From positions 1-9,953 of the forward strand of contig JAJYAX010000028.1 in NCBI GenBank assembly GCA_021779275.1: 9,953 bases of DNA. The letters are read 5' to 3'. The notes beneath the pieces are model-generated. The model had not been told where the DNA came from. It did no database searches and worked only from the letters and a program-made list of their open reading frames with translations. The stretch comes from Deltaproteobacteria bacterium (GTDB lineage Bacteria > Desulfobacterota > Desulfobulbia > Desulfobulbales > Desulfocapsaceae). Shown in pieces: positions 1 through 6,563 of this stretch (the first letter of the stretch is position 1; every line of letters starts with the position of its first letter). Position numbers and translations under genes: made by a program.

Positions 1-1
1 C

Positions 2-1711
2 GGGGCGAAGGCGATATACCAGGGGAGTGGACTGCTCTTTTCTCCCTTTTTGCCGACAGTCGCCCTGGTGTTGAATTATTTTCTGCTCATCACCCTTAAG
101 TACCGGTATTTTCAGCTGCAGGCAAGCTCAGAGGCGGGGAATGCCCTGCTTCTCCTGAAATCCAGTGAAACCAGTCTGGAGTCTATCCTGCATACCATCC
201 CGGATATTGTCTTCCGCTTGGACGGCTCCGGGAATTTTATCTTTATCAGTCCTGCCATATGCAGGTACCTTACATCTCCGGAAAGCCTTCTTGGCAGGCC
301 GATCCTTGATTATGTCGTTCCTGCGGACCGCGACCAGGCCCGATACAGGTTGAATGAACGAAGAACCGGTGAAAGGGCCACCGTTGATCTGGAAATTCGC
401 CTCCTGTTCACCAGAGAGGGCCCGCAGGAGGATTACAGATTTTTCAGCGTTTCAGCCCAAGGCATCTACCGGAACGATATCCCTGATCCCCGGGAGTTTC
501 TGGGCACCCAAGGCATTGTCAAAGACATCACCGCCCGCAAGAGACTCGAACGCCAGCTTGTCCAGGCGCAGAAAATGGAGGCGGTCGGGAATCTGGCGGC
601 AGGTATTGCCCATGATCTCAACAATATTCTCAGCGGACTGGTCAGCTATCCCGACCTTCTTCTCCTGGAAATACCGAGAGATAATCCCCTGCATGATAAA
701 ATCTCCGTTATACAGAGGTCGGGGCGGAAGGCCGCCCTTATCGTCCAGGACCTGCTCACCATGGCCCGGCGCAATGTGGCTGTCGCCGGCATCAGCAATA
801 TGAACACAATTATTGCCGACTATCTGGATTCCATGGAGTTCCGGGGGCTGCAGAAGAGATACCCCGAGGTGACCGTCCGTACGGATCTGGACAAGGGCCT
901 GATGAATGTCAAAGGCTCACCAGTCCACCTCTCCAAGGTTATCATGAATCTGCTGCATAACGCCCTGGAATCCATGCCTGCCGGCGGCAGGGTTGATGTC
1001 GCAACCAGCAATGTCCGTCTCGGCCGGAGCCTTAACCGTTACGAGTGTATTCCGGCGGGTGAATATGTCTGCACCTCTGTTGCCGATAATGGCGTAGGTA
1101 TCCCCCCCGCGGATCTGCACCGCATCTTTGAGCCCTTCTATACCAGGAAAACGATAGGCAGGAGCGGAACGGGCCTGGGGATGACGATTATCTGGGCCAC
1201 CATAAAGGATCATGAAGGATACCTGGATATCAGCAGCCAGGAAGGACAGGGAACAACGTTGACCGTGTATCTGCCGGCGACACGGGAGAGTGCAGGCATG
1301 GAGCAGGGTCGGGGCCTACTTGAAGACTTTCTCGGCTCGGAGACCGTCCTGATAGTCGATGATATTGCCGAGCAACGCGAGATAGGCCGGAACATGCTGG
1401 TGAGGCTGGGCTATACTGTTCTCACGGCCGCCGGCGCCGCCGAGGCCCTGGCAGTCCTGCAAAAACAACCGGTCGATCTGGTCATCCTCGATATGATTAT
1501 GCCCGGAGGACCGGACGGTCTGGAGACGTACAAGGAGATACTTCGGATAGCGCCCGACCAGAAGGCCATTATCACCAGCGGCTTTTCCGAATCGGAACGG
1601 GTAAAAGAGTTGCATGGTCTCGGGGCCGGAGGTTATGTCCAGAAACCCTTCACCATGGAAAAAATCGGCATGGCCGTCAGGAAGGAGTTGGATCGCCTGC
1701 CGGGCAGGTGA
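2..1711 (+). CDS. PAS-sensor hybrid histidine kinase with C-terminal receiver domain (5' end cut by window)
   Basis: The frame is open from base 2, so the true start lies upstream; a TTG at 50 is not a convincing start. The first visible residues form hydrophobic segments (about 2-110), probably the end of a membrane sensor; they resemble the tail of CHASE2 sensors, but that is inference. A PAS domain follows (about 200-530). The dimerisation/phosphoacceptor helix has A-H-D-L-N-N with the histidine codon at 611. The ATPase domain shows an N box (N-L-L-H-N-A-L-E, about 948), G1 box D-N-G-V-G-I, F box F-E-P-F-Y and G2 box G-T-G-L-G. The receiver domain has V-D-D, the phosphoacceptor aspartate in V-I-L-D-M-I-M-P (codon at 1490) and the conserved lysine in Q-K-P-F. 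It should autophosphorylate on His and pass phosphate to its own Asp. The input signal and any downstream partner are not visible. The gene ends inside a terminator hairpin. Confidence 0.93.
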   Translation, partial: GAKAIYQGSGLLFSPFLPTVALVLNYFLLITLKYRYFQLQASSEAGNALLLLKSSETSLESILHTIPDIVFRLDGSGNFIFISPAICRYLTSPESLLGRPILDYVVPADRDQARYRLNERRTGERATVDLEIRLLFTREGPQEDYRFFSVSAQGIYRNDIPDPREFLGTQGIVKDITARKRLERQLVQAQKMEAVGNLAAGIAHDLNNILSGLVSYPDLLLLEIPRDNPLHDKISVIQRSGRKAALIVQDLLTMARRNVAVAGISNMNTIIADYLDSMEFRGLQKRYPEVTVRTDLDKGLMNVKGSPVHLSKVIMNLLHNALESMPAGGRVDVATSNVRLGRSLNRYECIPAGEYVCTSVADNGVGIPPADLHRIFEPFYTRKTIGRSGTGLGMTIIWATIKDHEGYLDISSQEGQGTTLTVYLPATRESAGMEQGRGLLEDFLGSETVLIVDDIAEQREIGRNMLVRLGYTVLTAAGAAEALAVLQKQPVDLVILDMIMPGGPDGLETYKEILRIAPDQKAIITSGFSESERVKELHGLGAGGYVQKPFTMEKIGMAVRKELDRLPGR

Positions 1712-1744
1712 CGGAATCACTTGCCCGGCAGGCCCCCTCTTTCA
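1695..1744 (+). terminator. Strong hairpin terminator overlapping the kinase stop codon
   Basis: Two 17-nt arms (1695-1711 and 1717-1733) pair with a single G-U wobble around a 5-nt CGGAA loop. The stem is followed by CCCCTCTTT, a modest pyrimidine/U-rich tail. The stop codon TGA of the kinase gene is the last three bases of the left arm. This is a typical intrinsic terminator geometry, though the U-tract is weak. It also lies just beyond the stop of the minus-strand remnant at 1742-1873, so it could work in both directions. Confidence 0.75.
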
Positions 1745-1873
1745 GATCCTGTTCTCCTTAAACGCTTCACTCCAGACCTTGACCGGTCCGTCTGTTTGAT
1801 TGGCAAGGCGTTTGGCGACGATCTCAAGCAGTCGTTCCATGAATGGGTATCCCGCCTGTGGATATTTCTTGTG
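1742..1873 (-). pseudogene. Possible 3' remnant of a minus-strand gene, or a very small ORF
   Basis: On the minus strand a frame is open from just after a TAA (1874-1876) to a TGA (1742-1744). It encodes 43 residues with a protein-like composition: H-K-K-Y-P-Q-A-G-Y-P-F, then from an ATG at 1840 M-E-R-L-L-E-I-V-A-K-R-L-A-N and a tail V-K-V-W-S-E-A-F-K-E-N-R-I. Third codon positions are G/C-rich like the neighbouring genes. No ribosome-binding site is evident before the ATG, so a decayed gene whose 5' part is lost seems more likely than a functional micropeptide. The amphipathic helix weakly recalls the last helix of a cyclic-nucleotide-binding-type domain; this is only an impression. The family is not recognised. 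Confidence 0.35.
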
Positions 1874-1886
1874 TTACCTGAAATTA

Positions 1887-1911
1887 TGTGATGGAATTCA
1901 CGTGACGTGAA
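1887..1911. promoter_or_regulatory. Crp/Fnr-family type operator overlapping a second palindrome, upstream of hemerythrin
   Basis: TGTGA-N6-TCACG (1887-1902) matches the Crp-type half-site arrangement TGTGA-N6-TCACA with one mismatch. It overlaps a perfect inverted repeat TTCACG-TGA-CGTGAA (1897-1911). The Crp-like centre lies about 69 bp before the hemerythrin start codon. If the AT-rich stretch around 1926-1938 holds the -10 element, the site would sit near -40, as for an activator; that placement is inference. In sulfate reducers, Crp/Fnr-family regulators such as HcpR use closely similar sites and respond to nitrosative stress, but the regulator here is unknown. Confidence 0.5.
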
Positions 1912-1963
1912 AGAGATATCTGCTGTTTAAATTTATATGTTAACCAACATAAGGAGAGTTGCA

Positions 1964-2371
1964 ATGGCCATGATTAATTGGAACGACAATTTGAGTGTAA
2001 ATGTGCAGGAGATTGACCTGCAGCACAGAAAACTCATCGGCATGATCAACGAACTGAATGAGGCCATGAGAGCTGGAAAAGGAAAAGACTCCCTGGGGAA
2101 AATCCTCAACGGTTTGATCAGCTATACTGCAACACATTTCAAACAAGAAGAGCGATACTTCGATAAGTATGGATATCCTGATGCGGCGAATCATAAAAAA
2201 GAGCATGTTGCGTTTGTTAAAAAAGTTACCGATTTCAAAGACGGATTTGAAAAAAATAATTTGGCTGTAACGATGGAGGTCATGAATTTCTTGAGTGATT
2301 GGCTCAAAAATCATATTAAGGGAACCGATAAAAAATACTCCACATTCTTTAACGAAAAGGGATTGAAATAA
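1964..2371 (+). CDS. Bacteriohemerythrin (single-domain O2-binding di-iron protein)
   Basis: A 135-residue cytosolic four-helix protein that should bind O2 reversibly at a non-heme di-iron centre, serving in oxygen storage, delivery, sensing or detoxification. All seven expected ligands are present at the usual spacing: His21 (D-L-Q-H), His58 and Glu62 (H-F-K-Q-E), His77 and His81 (H-K-K-E-H), His117 and Asp122 (N-H-I-K-G-T-D). The start at 1964 is chosen because AAGGAG (1951-1956) lies 7 nt before it; an in-frame ATG at 1937 would place this ribosome-binding site inside the gene and add nine unneeded residues. The length is normal for the family. It is monocistronic or loosely coupled to the chemoreceptor gene 133 bp downstream, which may point to a shared role in oxygen or redox response. 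Codons are more AT-rich than in the flanking kinase gene. Confidence 0.95.
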   Translation: MAMINWNDNLSVNVQEIDLQHRKLIGMINELNEAMRAGKGKDSLGKILNGLISYTATHFKQEERYFDKYGYPDAANHKKEHVAFVKKVTDFKDGFEKNNLAVTMEVMNFLSDWLKNHIKGTDKKYSTFFNEKGLK

Positions 2372-2404
2372 GCCTCAAAATCCGGCGTCGAACATACATA
2401 CAGT

Positions 2405-2438
2405 TTGGGTTGTGTCATATTCATAATAATTATTGTTT
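2405..2438 (+). promoter_or_regulatory. Candidate promoter region of the chemoreceptor gene
   Basis: The 133-bp gap between hemerythrin and the chemoreceptor contains TTGGGT/TTGTGT (2405-2415), followed at about 15-17 bp by an AT-rich block with the perfect palindrome AATAATTATT (2425-2434). This could be a sigma-70-like promoter, but neither hexamer is close to consensus. No sigma-54 or sigma-28 signature and no terminator are seen in the gap. Confidence 0.25.
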
Positions 2439-2504
2439 GTGAGGGGGAGTTCTGTTTGGCTGGAGTATAGATGATCTTTTTGCTATGGAGAAAGGACTGA
2501 TATT

Positions 2505-4553
2505 ATGAAATATTTTCAAAAAATCGGCTTGAGAATTTTAATACCTGCGGTCAGCGTTACAGCAATTTTCTCCATAGCTCTTTTCTTTATTGGAAATAGC
2601 GTATTCCATCATCTTATGAAACAAAGCTTTGACCGGATAGTCCAGTCGAAGATGGCCGAAATTTCCACCAACGAGAAACGTACCGCCGAAAATTCACTTA
2701 CCCAGGCCTCCTTGTTCAGCCAGGATAAATCCGTTTTGGGAGCGTATGAAACCGCTTATCAAGGGAATATAAATACCACCGATGATCCGCAAATGGGACT
2801 GGCGCGCCAACAGCTCTATACCTATTTTGCCTCCATTGAAAAAGGTTACAAGGAAACTCACGGCGGCCAATCGCTGCGCCTTCATTTTCACGTCCCTCCA
2901 GCCAGAAGTCTCTTGCGTCTGTGGAATAAAAATCAAACCAAGAGTGACGACCTCAGCTCTTTCCGGGATTCCGTGAAAGCGATCAGCGTAGATCATAAAC
3001 CGATTTCCGGCATCGAAATAGGGGTTGGGGGGTTTGAAATTCGCGGCATGGCCCCGGTTATCGGCGCAGGCGGGAAGTATTTGGGCTCAGTGGAGTCCCT
3101 TTCTTCCTTCGATCCTATCGTGAAGGACAGCATCAGCAATGACAAGGAGTATATCGCTGTCTACATGAACAAAGAATTCCTGCCGCTGGCGGCCCAGTTA
3201 CAGGATGCTGCAAAAAACCCGATCATTGAAGACTTTGTCTTCGTGTCATCAACCGACAAAAAAATGACGGATGCTGTTTTGACGCCGAAATTGCTGAAAA
3301 GTGGACAGGCCGGGCTGAGGGCCGTTCGAATCAACAACTATTATACCTGCGTTTTTCCCGTTAAGGATATCAGCGGCAAACAGGTCGGGGTCATGGCATA
3401 TGTCGTAAACGCCGCCGATCTGTTTGATACGATGAAAAAAATAGAGGGGGGAATCATCATACTGTGTGTTGCCTTGCTTGCGGCTATTATCCTGCCGCTT
3501 TTTTTCAGCGTGCGCTCAGTCACCTTATCAATCAACCGCACCATAGCAATGCTCAAGGATATTGCCCAGGGTGAAGGCGATTTGACGCTGCGCCTGGATG
3601 CCAAATCGAAGGATGAAATCGGCGAGCTGGGGTTCTGGTTCAACACCTTCATCGAAAAACTCCAGGGAATCATTAAACGAATTGCGGAAAACTCTCGCCA
3701 GGTCAGCGGTTCTTCCCATCAACTCTCAGCAATAGCCAAGAAACTGTTTGCCGGGTCGGAGGACACGTCGCAACGGTCGGCCAATGTGGCGACTGCCTCG
3801 GAAGAGATGAGCGCCAATCTGAATAATGTTGCCGCAGCCATGGAGGAATCCTCAACCAACACCAATATGGTTGCTTCAGCCGCAGAGGAAATGACGGCAA
3901 CCATCAATGAAATTGCCGAGAATGCGGAACGCGCCCGGGACATTTCAAGTCAAGCAGTGGCCCAGGCGAAGAGCGCTTCTGAAAAAATGGGGGAACTTGG
4001 CAATGCGGCCCAGAAAATCAGCATGGTTACCGAGACGATAACGGAAATATCCGAACAGACCAATCTCCTGGCATTGAATGCCACGATCGAGGCCGCACGA
4101 GCAGGAGAGGCCGGCAGGGGTTTTGCTGTAGTTGCCAATGAAATAAAGGAGTTGGCAAAGCAAACCGCCCAGGCGACCTTGAATATCAAGAGCCAGATCG
4201 ACGATGTTCAGCGGACAACCAGATCGACTGTCGCCGAAATCGATCAGATCTCCGAGGTGATCAGCGGGGTGAATGATATCGTCGGGACAATTGCCACCGC
4301 AGTTGAGGAACAGACTGCGGCGACAAAGGAGATTTCCAATAGCATCTCCCAGGCCAGTCAGGGAATTCAAGAGGTCAATGAAAATGTCAGCCAAAGCTCA
4401 ACCGTGGCCGGTGATATTACCCAGGATATTTTAAAAGTCAGTCTGGCGACCACAGGGATTTCTCAGAGCAGCAGGGAGGTTCAGGCCAGTTCCGAGGACC
4501 TGCAGCGCATGGCCTCGGAACTCCAAACCATTGTCGGCAGTTTCAAGGTCTGA
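2505..4553 (+). CDS. Methyl-accepting chemotaxis protein with periplasmic double-Cache sensor
   Basis: A 682-residue transmembrane chemoreceptor. TM1 spans about residues 11-33 and TM2 about 315-337. The roughly 280-residue periplasmic region between them resembles a double Cache (dCache_3-like) ligand-binding module: L-H-F-H-V-P-P, then D-D-L-S-S-F-R, then G-I-E-I-G-V-G-G-F-E-I-R-G. A HAMP linker (about 338-390) and a long coiled-coil signalling domain follow. The conserved hairpin tip (E-Q-T-N-L-L-A-L-N-A-T-I-E-A-A-R-A-G-E) begins near residue 516 and is where CheA/CheW bind. Glu/Gln pairs in both flanking helices (A-S-E-E-M, A-A-E-E-M, V-E-E-Q) are candidate methylation sites. There is no C-terminal pentapeptide tether for CheR/CheB. 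AAAGGA (2491-2496) sits 8 nt before the ATG. The ligand is unknown; family members sense small organic molecules. No che genes are in the window. Confidence 0.95.
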   Translation: MKYFQKIGLRILIPAVSVTAIFSIALFFIGNSVFHHLMKQSFDRIVQSKMAEISTNEKRTAENSLTQASLFSQDKSVLGAYETAYQGNINTTDDPQMGLARQQLYTYFASIEKGYKETHGGQSLRLHFHVPPARSLLRLWNKNQTKSDDLSSFRDSVKAISVDHKPISGIEIGVGGFEIRGMAPVIGAGGKYLGSVESLSSFDPIVKDSISNDKEYIAVYMNKEFLPLAAQLQDAAKNPIIEDFVFVSSTDKKMTDAVLTPKLLKSGQAGLRAVRINNYYTCVFPVKDISGKQVGVMAYVVNAADLFDTMKKIEGGIIILCVALLAAIILPLFFSVRSVTLSINRTIAMLKDIAQGEGDLTLRLDAKSKDEIGELGFWFNTFIEKLQGIIKRIAENSRQVSGSSHQLSAIAKKLFAGSEDTSQRSANVATASEEMSANLNNVAAAMEESSTNTNMVASAAEEMTATINEIAENAERARDISSQAVAQAKSASEKMGELGNAAQKISMVTETITEISEQTNLLALNATIEAARAGEAGRGFAVVANEIKELAKQTAQATLNIKSQIDDVQRTTRSTVAEIDQISEVISGVNDIVGTIATAVEEQTAATKEISNSISQASQGIQEVNENVSQSSTVAGDITQDILKVSLATTGISQSSREVQASSEDLQRMASELQTIVGSFKV

Positions 4554-4599
4554 TAGGCAATCGGCGTATGGCGGTGGTCTTTGTCGGGCGGGCTCTTGA

Positions 4600-6003
4600 T
4601 TACTGCAGCGCATTCTTGGTCTGCACTTCAACGCTTCGTTTGGAGTCAATCCCGAAGCGTTTCATCCGGTTCCAGACGGTGACCCGGGAGACGCCGAGGA
4701 TTTCGGCGGTCTTTGACTGATTGCCCCCGGTCTGCCGGAGGACCTCCAGGAGTTCCTGCTTCTCGATCTCGGTCAGATTGAAGGAGTTTTTTTTGGGAGC
4801 GGCTTGTGCCTTTTTGGGGCTGTAAATGGTCTCGGGAAGGTGCTGCGGCTTGATTTCATCGCCATAGCAGGTCACAAAGGCGTACTCAAACGCCCCTTTC
4901 AGCTCTCTGACATTGCCGGGCCAGGTGTAATTGATAAGGATTTCCATGGTCTCTTTGCTTATGCCGGCGACTTTCTTCCCGCTTTTGAGCTGCAGTTTGC
5001 GAAAGAACGCCTCGGCAAGTAAAGGGATGTCACCCGATCTTTCCCGCAGGGGAGGGAGAAAGATCGGAATGACGTTGATCCTGAAATAAAAGTCCTTGCG
5101 GAAGTTCCCTTGCTCCACGAGTTTCCTGAGATCCTGATTGGTGGCTGAGATGATGCGAACGTCGGTGGCAATGGGAGAACTGGAGCCCACACGCTCTATC
5201 ACCTTCTCTTCCAGAACCCGCAACAGCTTGATCTGGGTGGAAAGCGGGAGATCGCCTATTTCATCGAGAAAGATGTCTCCTTCATTGGCCTTTTCAAAAC
5301 GTCCGGCCCGATCTTTATAGGCGCCCGTATAGGCGCCGCGGACATGGCCGAAGAGTTCACTCTCCAGCAGGGATTCCGTCAGGCTTGCGCAATTTACCTT
5401 GATGAAAGGTTGATGTTTTCGATCGCCAATCTCGTGGATGGCCTGACTGACCAGTTCTTTCCCTGTGCCGCTTTCTCCGTAGATGATTACCGGGGCGTCG
5501 GAATGGGCGGCATTTTCAATCATGTCAAAGAGAAGATGCATCGGAGGGGATGTCCCGATGATGCCGTGAAATCCGTCTTCCGAGAGCAGCTGCAATCTGT
5601 AGGCCTCGAGTTGGGTCTCCTTCTCGGAGATCTCGGTCAGGTCGGCGATGGTGCCGACGGCCCCGATGACATGGCCGTCGGCATCATGCAGGATGGCGGC
5701 ATTCTTGAGCACATTGATGAAGGCGCCGTCCTTTCGCCGTATACGGCCCTTGCGGTTTTCGATGGCGCCGTATCGAAAAAGCGAACACCAATGCTCTCCG
5801 CCATTGCTCATGGCCTCCTCGCAGACATCGCAGTGGAGTATTGCACAGGTCTTGCCGATGACCTCTTCCCGGGAATATCCGGTGATATGATGAAATGCCT
5901 AATTGACGGATACTATTGCACCGTTGGTGTTGACGATCATAATCCCGTCACGAATGGTGTTGACAACCGTTTTCCAGTATACATCAAGTTCCCGACCGAT
6001 CAT
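4600..6003 (-). CDS. PAS-AAA+-Fis sigma-54-dependent transcriptional activator with an in-frame UAG codon
   Basis: An enhancer-binding activator for sigma-54 RNA polymerase. Full length from ATG 6003 is 467 codons; that start has AGGAG (minus strand, 6015-6011) 7 nt upstream. Codon 35 (5901-5899) is TAG, yet the PAS domain reads continuously across it: I-V-S-V-N-[UAG]-A-F-H-H-I-T-G-Y-S-R-E-E. Four cysteines follow (C53, C58, C61, C73), then the D-G-A-F/V-L-K-N-A part of the PAS fold. The AAA+ domain has Walker A G-E-S-G-T-G-K-E (176-183), the sigma-54 contact loop as G-A-Y-T-G-A (223-228, Tyr instead of the usual Phe), Walker B D-I-F-L-D-E (243-248) and F-R-K-D-F-Y-F-R. A Fis-type helix-turn-helix ends the protein (about 420-464). 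UAG could be read as pyrrolysine, suppressed, or be a disabling mutation. Without readthrough, translation could restart at ATG 5811 (AGGAGG is only 2 nt away), losing half the PAS domain. It is divergent from a sigma-54-type promoter, its likely target. Confidence 0.85.
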
Positions 6004-6015
6004 CCCTGTTCTCCT

Positions 6016-6065
6016 GTTAAGCCTTAACACCTGCAAAGGGTTCTTGATTTAACACCTTAACACCT
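6016..6065. repeat. Short direct and inverted repeats in the divergent intergenic region
   Basis: TTAACACCT occurs three times: 6024-6032, 6049-6057 and 6057-6065, the last two offset by 8 bp. The first copy overlaps a perfect palindrome GTTAAG-C-CTTAAC (6016-6028), which touches the leader of the sigma-54 activator gene. The repeats lie about 100-140 bp upstream of the -24/-12 promoter at 6163, the usual distance for enhancer sites of sigma-54 activators. They also sit between that activator gene's start and its own possible promoter, so they may serve autoregulation. The function is inferred from position only. Confidence 0.4.
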
Positions 6066-6066
6066 T

Positions 6067-6091
6067 CTTGACAATACTACGTTTGTCCAAG
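6067..6091. promoter_or_regulatory. Interrupted inverted repeat, candidate activator-binding site
   Basis: CTTGACAA (6067-6074) and TTGTCCAAG (6083-6091) form an inverted repeat with one extra base and an 8-bp spacer. Fis-type helix-turn-helix dimers typically bind dyads of this size. It lies about 75-95 bp before the sigma-54 promoter. On the minus strand the left arm also supplies TTGTCA, 17 bp from TAAATC, a weak possible sigma-70 promoter for the activator gene. Confidence 0.35.
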
Positions 6092-6162
6092 GCCCAATTC
6101 GTATCTTTTAACCCTCTGTAATTATAGTCATTGAAATAATAATCTGCCATGTAAAGGTAAAC

Positions 6163-6179
6163 CTGGCCTGATAGTTGCT
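6163..6179 (+). promoter_or_regulatory. Sigma-54 (-24/-12) promoter of the tusA-like/hdr/metF operon
   Basis: C-TGGC-CTGATAG-TTGC-T matches the sigma-54 core YTGGCACGNNNNTTGCW at the invariant positions, with GG (6165-6166) and GC (6177-6178) separated by exactly 10 bp. Transcription would begin near 6190, giving a leader of about 30 nt before the TTG start at 6221 with its ribosome-binding site at 6207. A gene for a sigma-54 activator is divergently encoded next door, which strongly supports the call. Confidence 0.8.
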
Positions 6180-6220
6180 TTAGCATGGGCACCAGAAAAA
6201 AAAGATGAAGGAGAAAAAAT

Positions 6221-6466
6221 TTGGCTGGAAAAGCAGATGTCATAATCGATTTCAGAGGCGGCATATCCTCGATCTCTTTGCTGAAGACGACACAGATTTT
6301 CGAGAAGATGAAACCTCTTGAGATCATGGAGATCAGGGGGTCTGACCCGGATACACGGCATGATCTTTTTAAAGTCCTGCCTGAATCTTCCTATGAGGTG
6401 CTTCCTGGGGATGCGGTCGAGGCCGAGGGGGCATTTCATCAGATGCGGATAAGAAAGCGTCAATGA
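6221..6466 (+). CDS. TusA/SirA-like small protein lacking the catalytic cysteine
   Basis: An 81-residue protein beginning at TTG 6221, the only possible start because a TGA at 6206-6208 closes the frame upstream; GAAGGAG (6207-6213) is 7 nt before it. The fold signature of TusA-like sulfur carriers is visible: a first strand D-V-I-I-D-F-R-G, a helix L-L-K-T-T-Q-I-F-E-K-M, then K-P-L-E-I-M-E-I and a later acidic D-P-D segment. In TusA the helix start reads C-P-x-P; here it reads S-S-I-S, and there is no cysteine anywhere in the protein. It therefore cannot carry persulfide in the usual way. Being first in an operon with Hdr-type genes recalls sulfur-carrier/Hdr clusters, but a structural or regulatory role is more likely. 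The family assignment is by pattern and is moderately sure. Confidence 0.7.
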   Translation: MAGKADVIIDFRGGISSISLLKTTQIFEKMKPLEIMEIRGSDPDTRHDLFKVLPESSYEVLPGDAVEAEGAFHQMRIRKRQ

Positions 6467-6481
6467 TTCAATAATGCTAAG

Positions 6482-6520
6482 GGCGTATCCGGTTGGTCGT
6501 TATCGACAAACCGATACGCC
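6482..6520 (+). repeat. Long imperfect stem-loop between the tusA-like and hdrCB genes
   Basis: Arms 6482-6499 and 6504-6520 pair as 8 + 4 + 4 base pairs with one bulge and one G-A mismatch around a TTAT loop. An AT-rich inverted repeat TAAATT-ATTA-AATTTA (6521-6536) follows. There is no run of T after the stem, so it is a poor intrinsic terminator. It could set relative expression of the two genes by RNA processing, stability or partial termination. Confidence 0.55.
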
Positions 6521-6563
6521 TAAATTATTAAATTTAATTCGGACGGGAAAAAGGAAAGAATCA

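Noticed and set aside
50..52. TTG at 50 as the kinase start
   Set aside because: The frame is open to the window edge and the preceding residues are hydrophobic and in register with a membrane segment, so the start is upstream of the window.
1801..1817. Sigma-54-like TGGC-N7-TTGG before hemerythrin
   Set aside because: The -12 element lacks the essential GC (it reads GG), and the site lies inside the minus-strand coding-like remnant.
5344..6027. 227-codon open frame on the + strand
   Set aside because: It is antisense to the sigma-54 activator, whose AAA+ and PAS motifs are unmistakable; the + strand frame has no recognisable motif and no ribosome-binding site.
6049..6327. 92-codon minus-strand frame across the divergent region
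   Set aside because: It covers the sigma-54 promoter and the TusA-like gene, has no plausible ribosome-binding site and has low-quality composition.
6474..6563. Upstream in-frame start (ATG 6474) for the HdrCB gene
   Set aside because: The extra 30 codons lie within the intergenic stem-loop, look non-coding and have no ribosome-binding site, while ATG 6564 has a good one.
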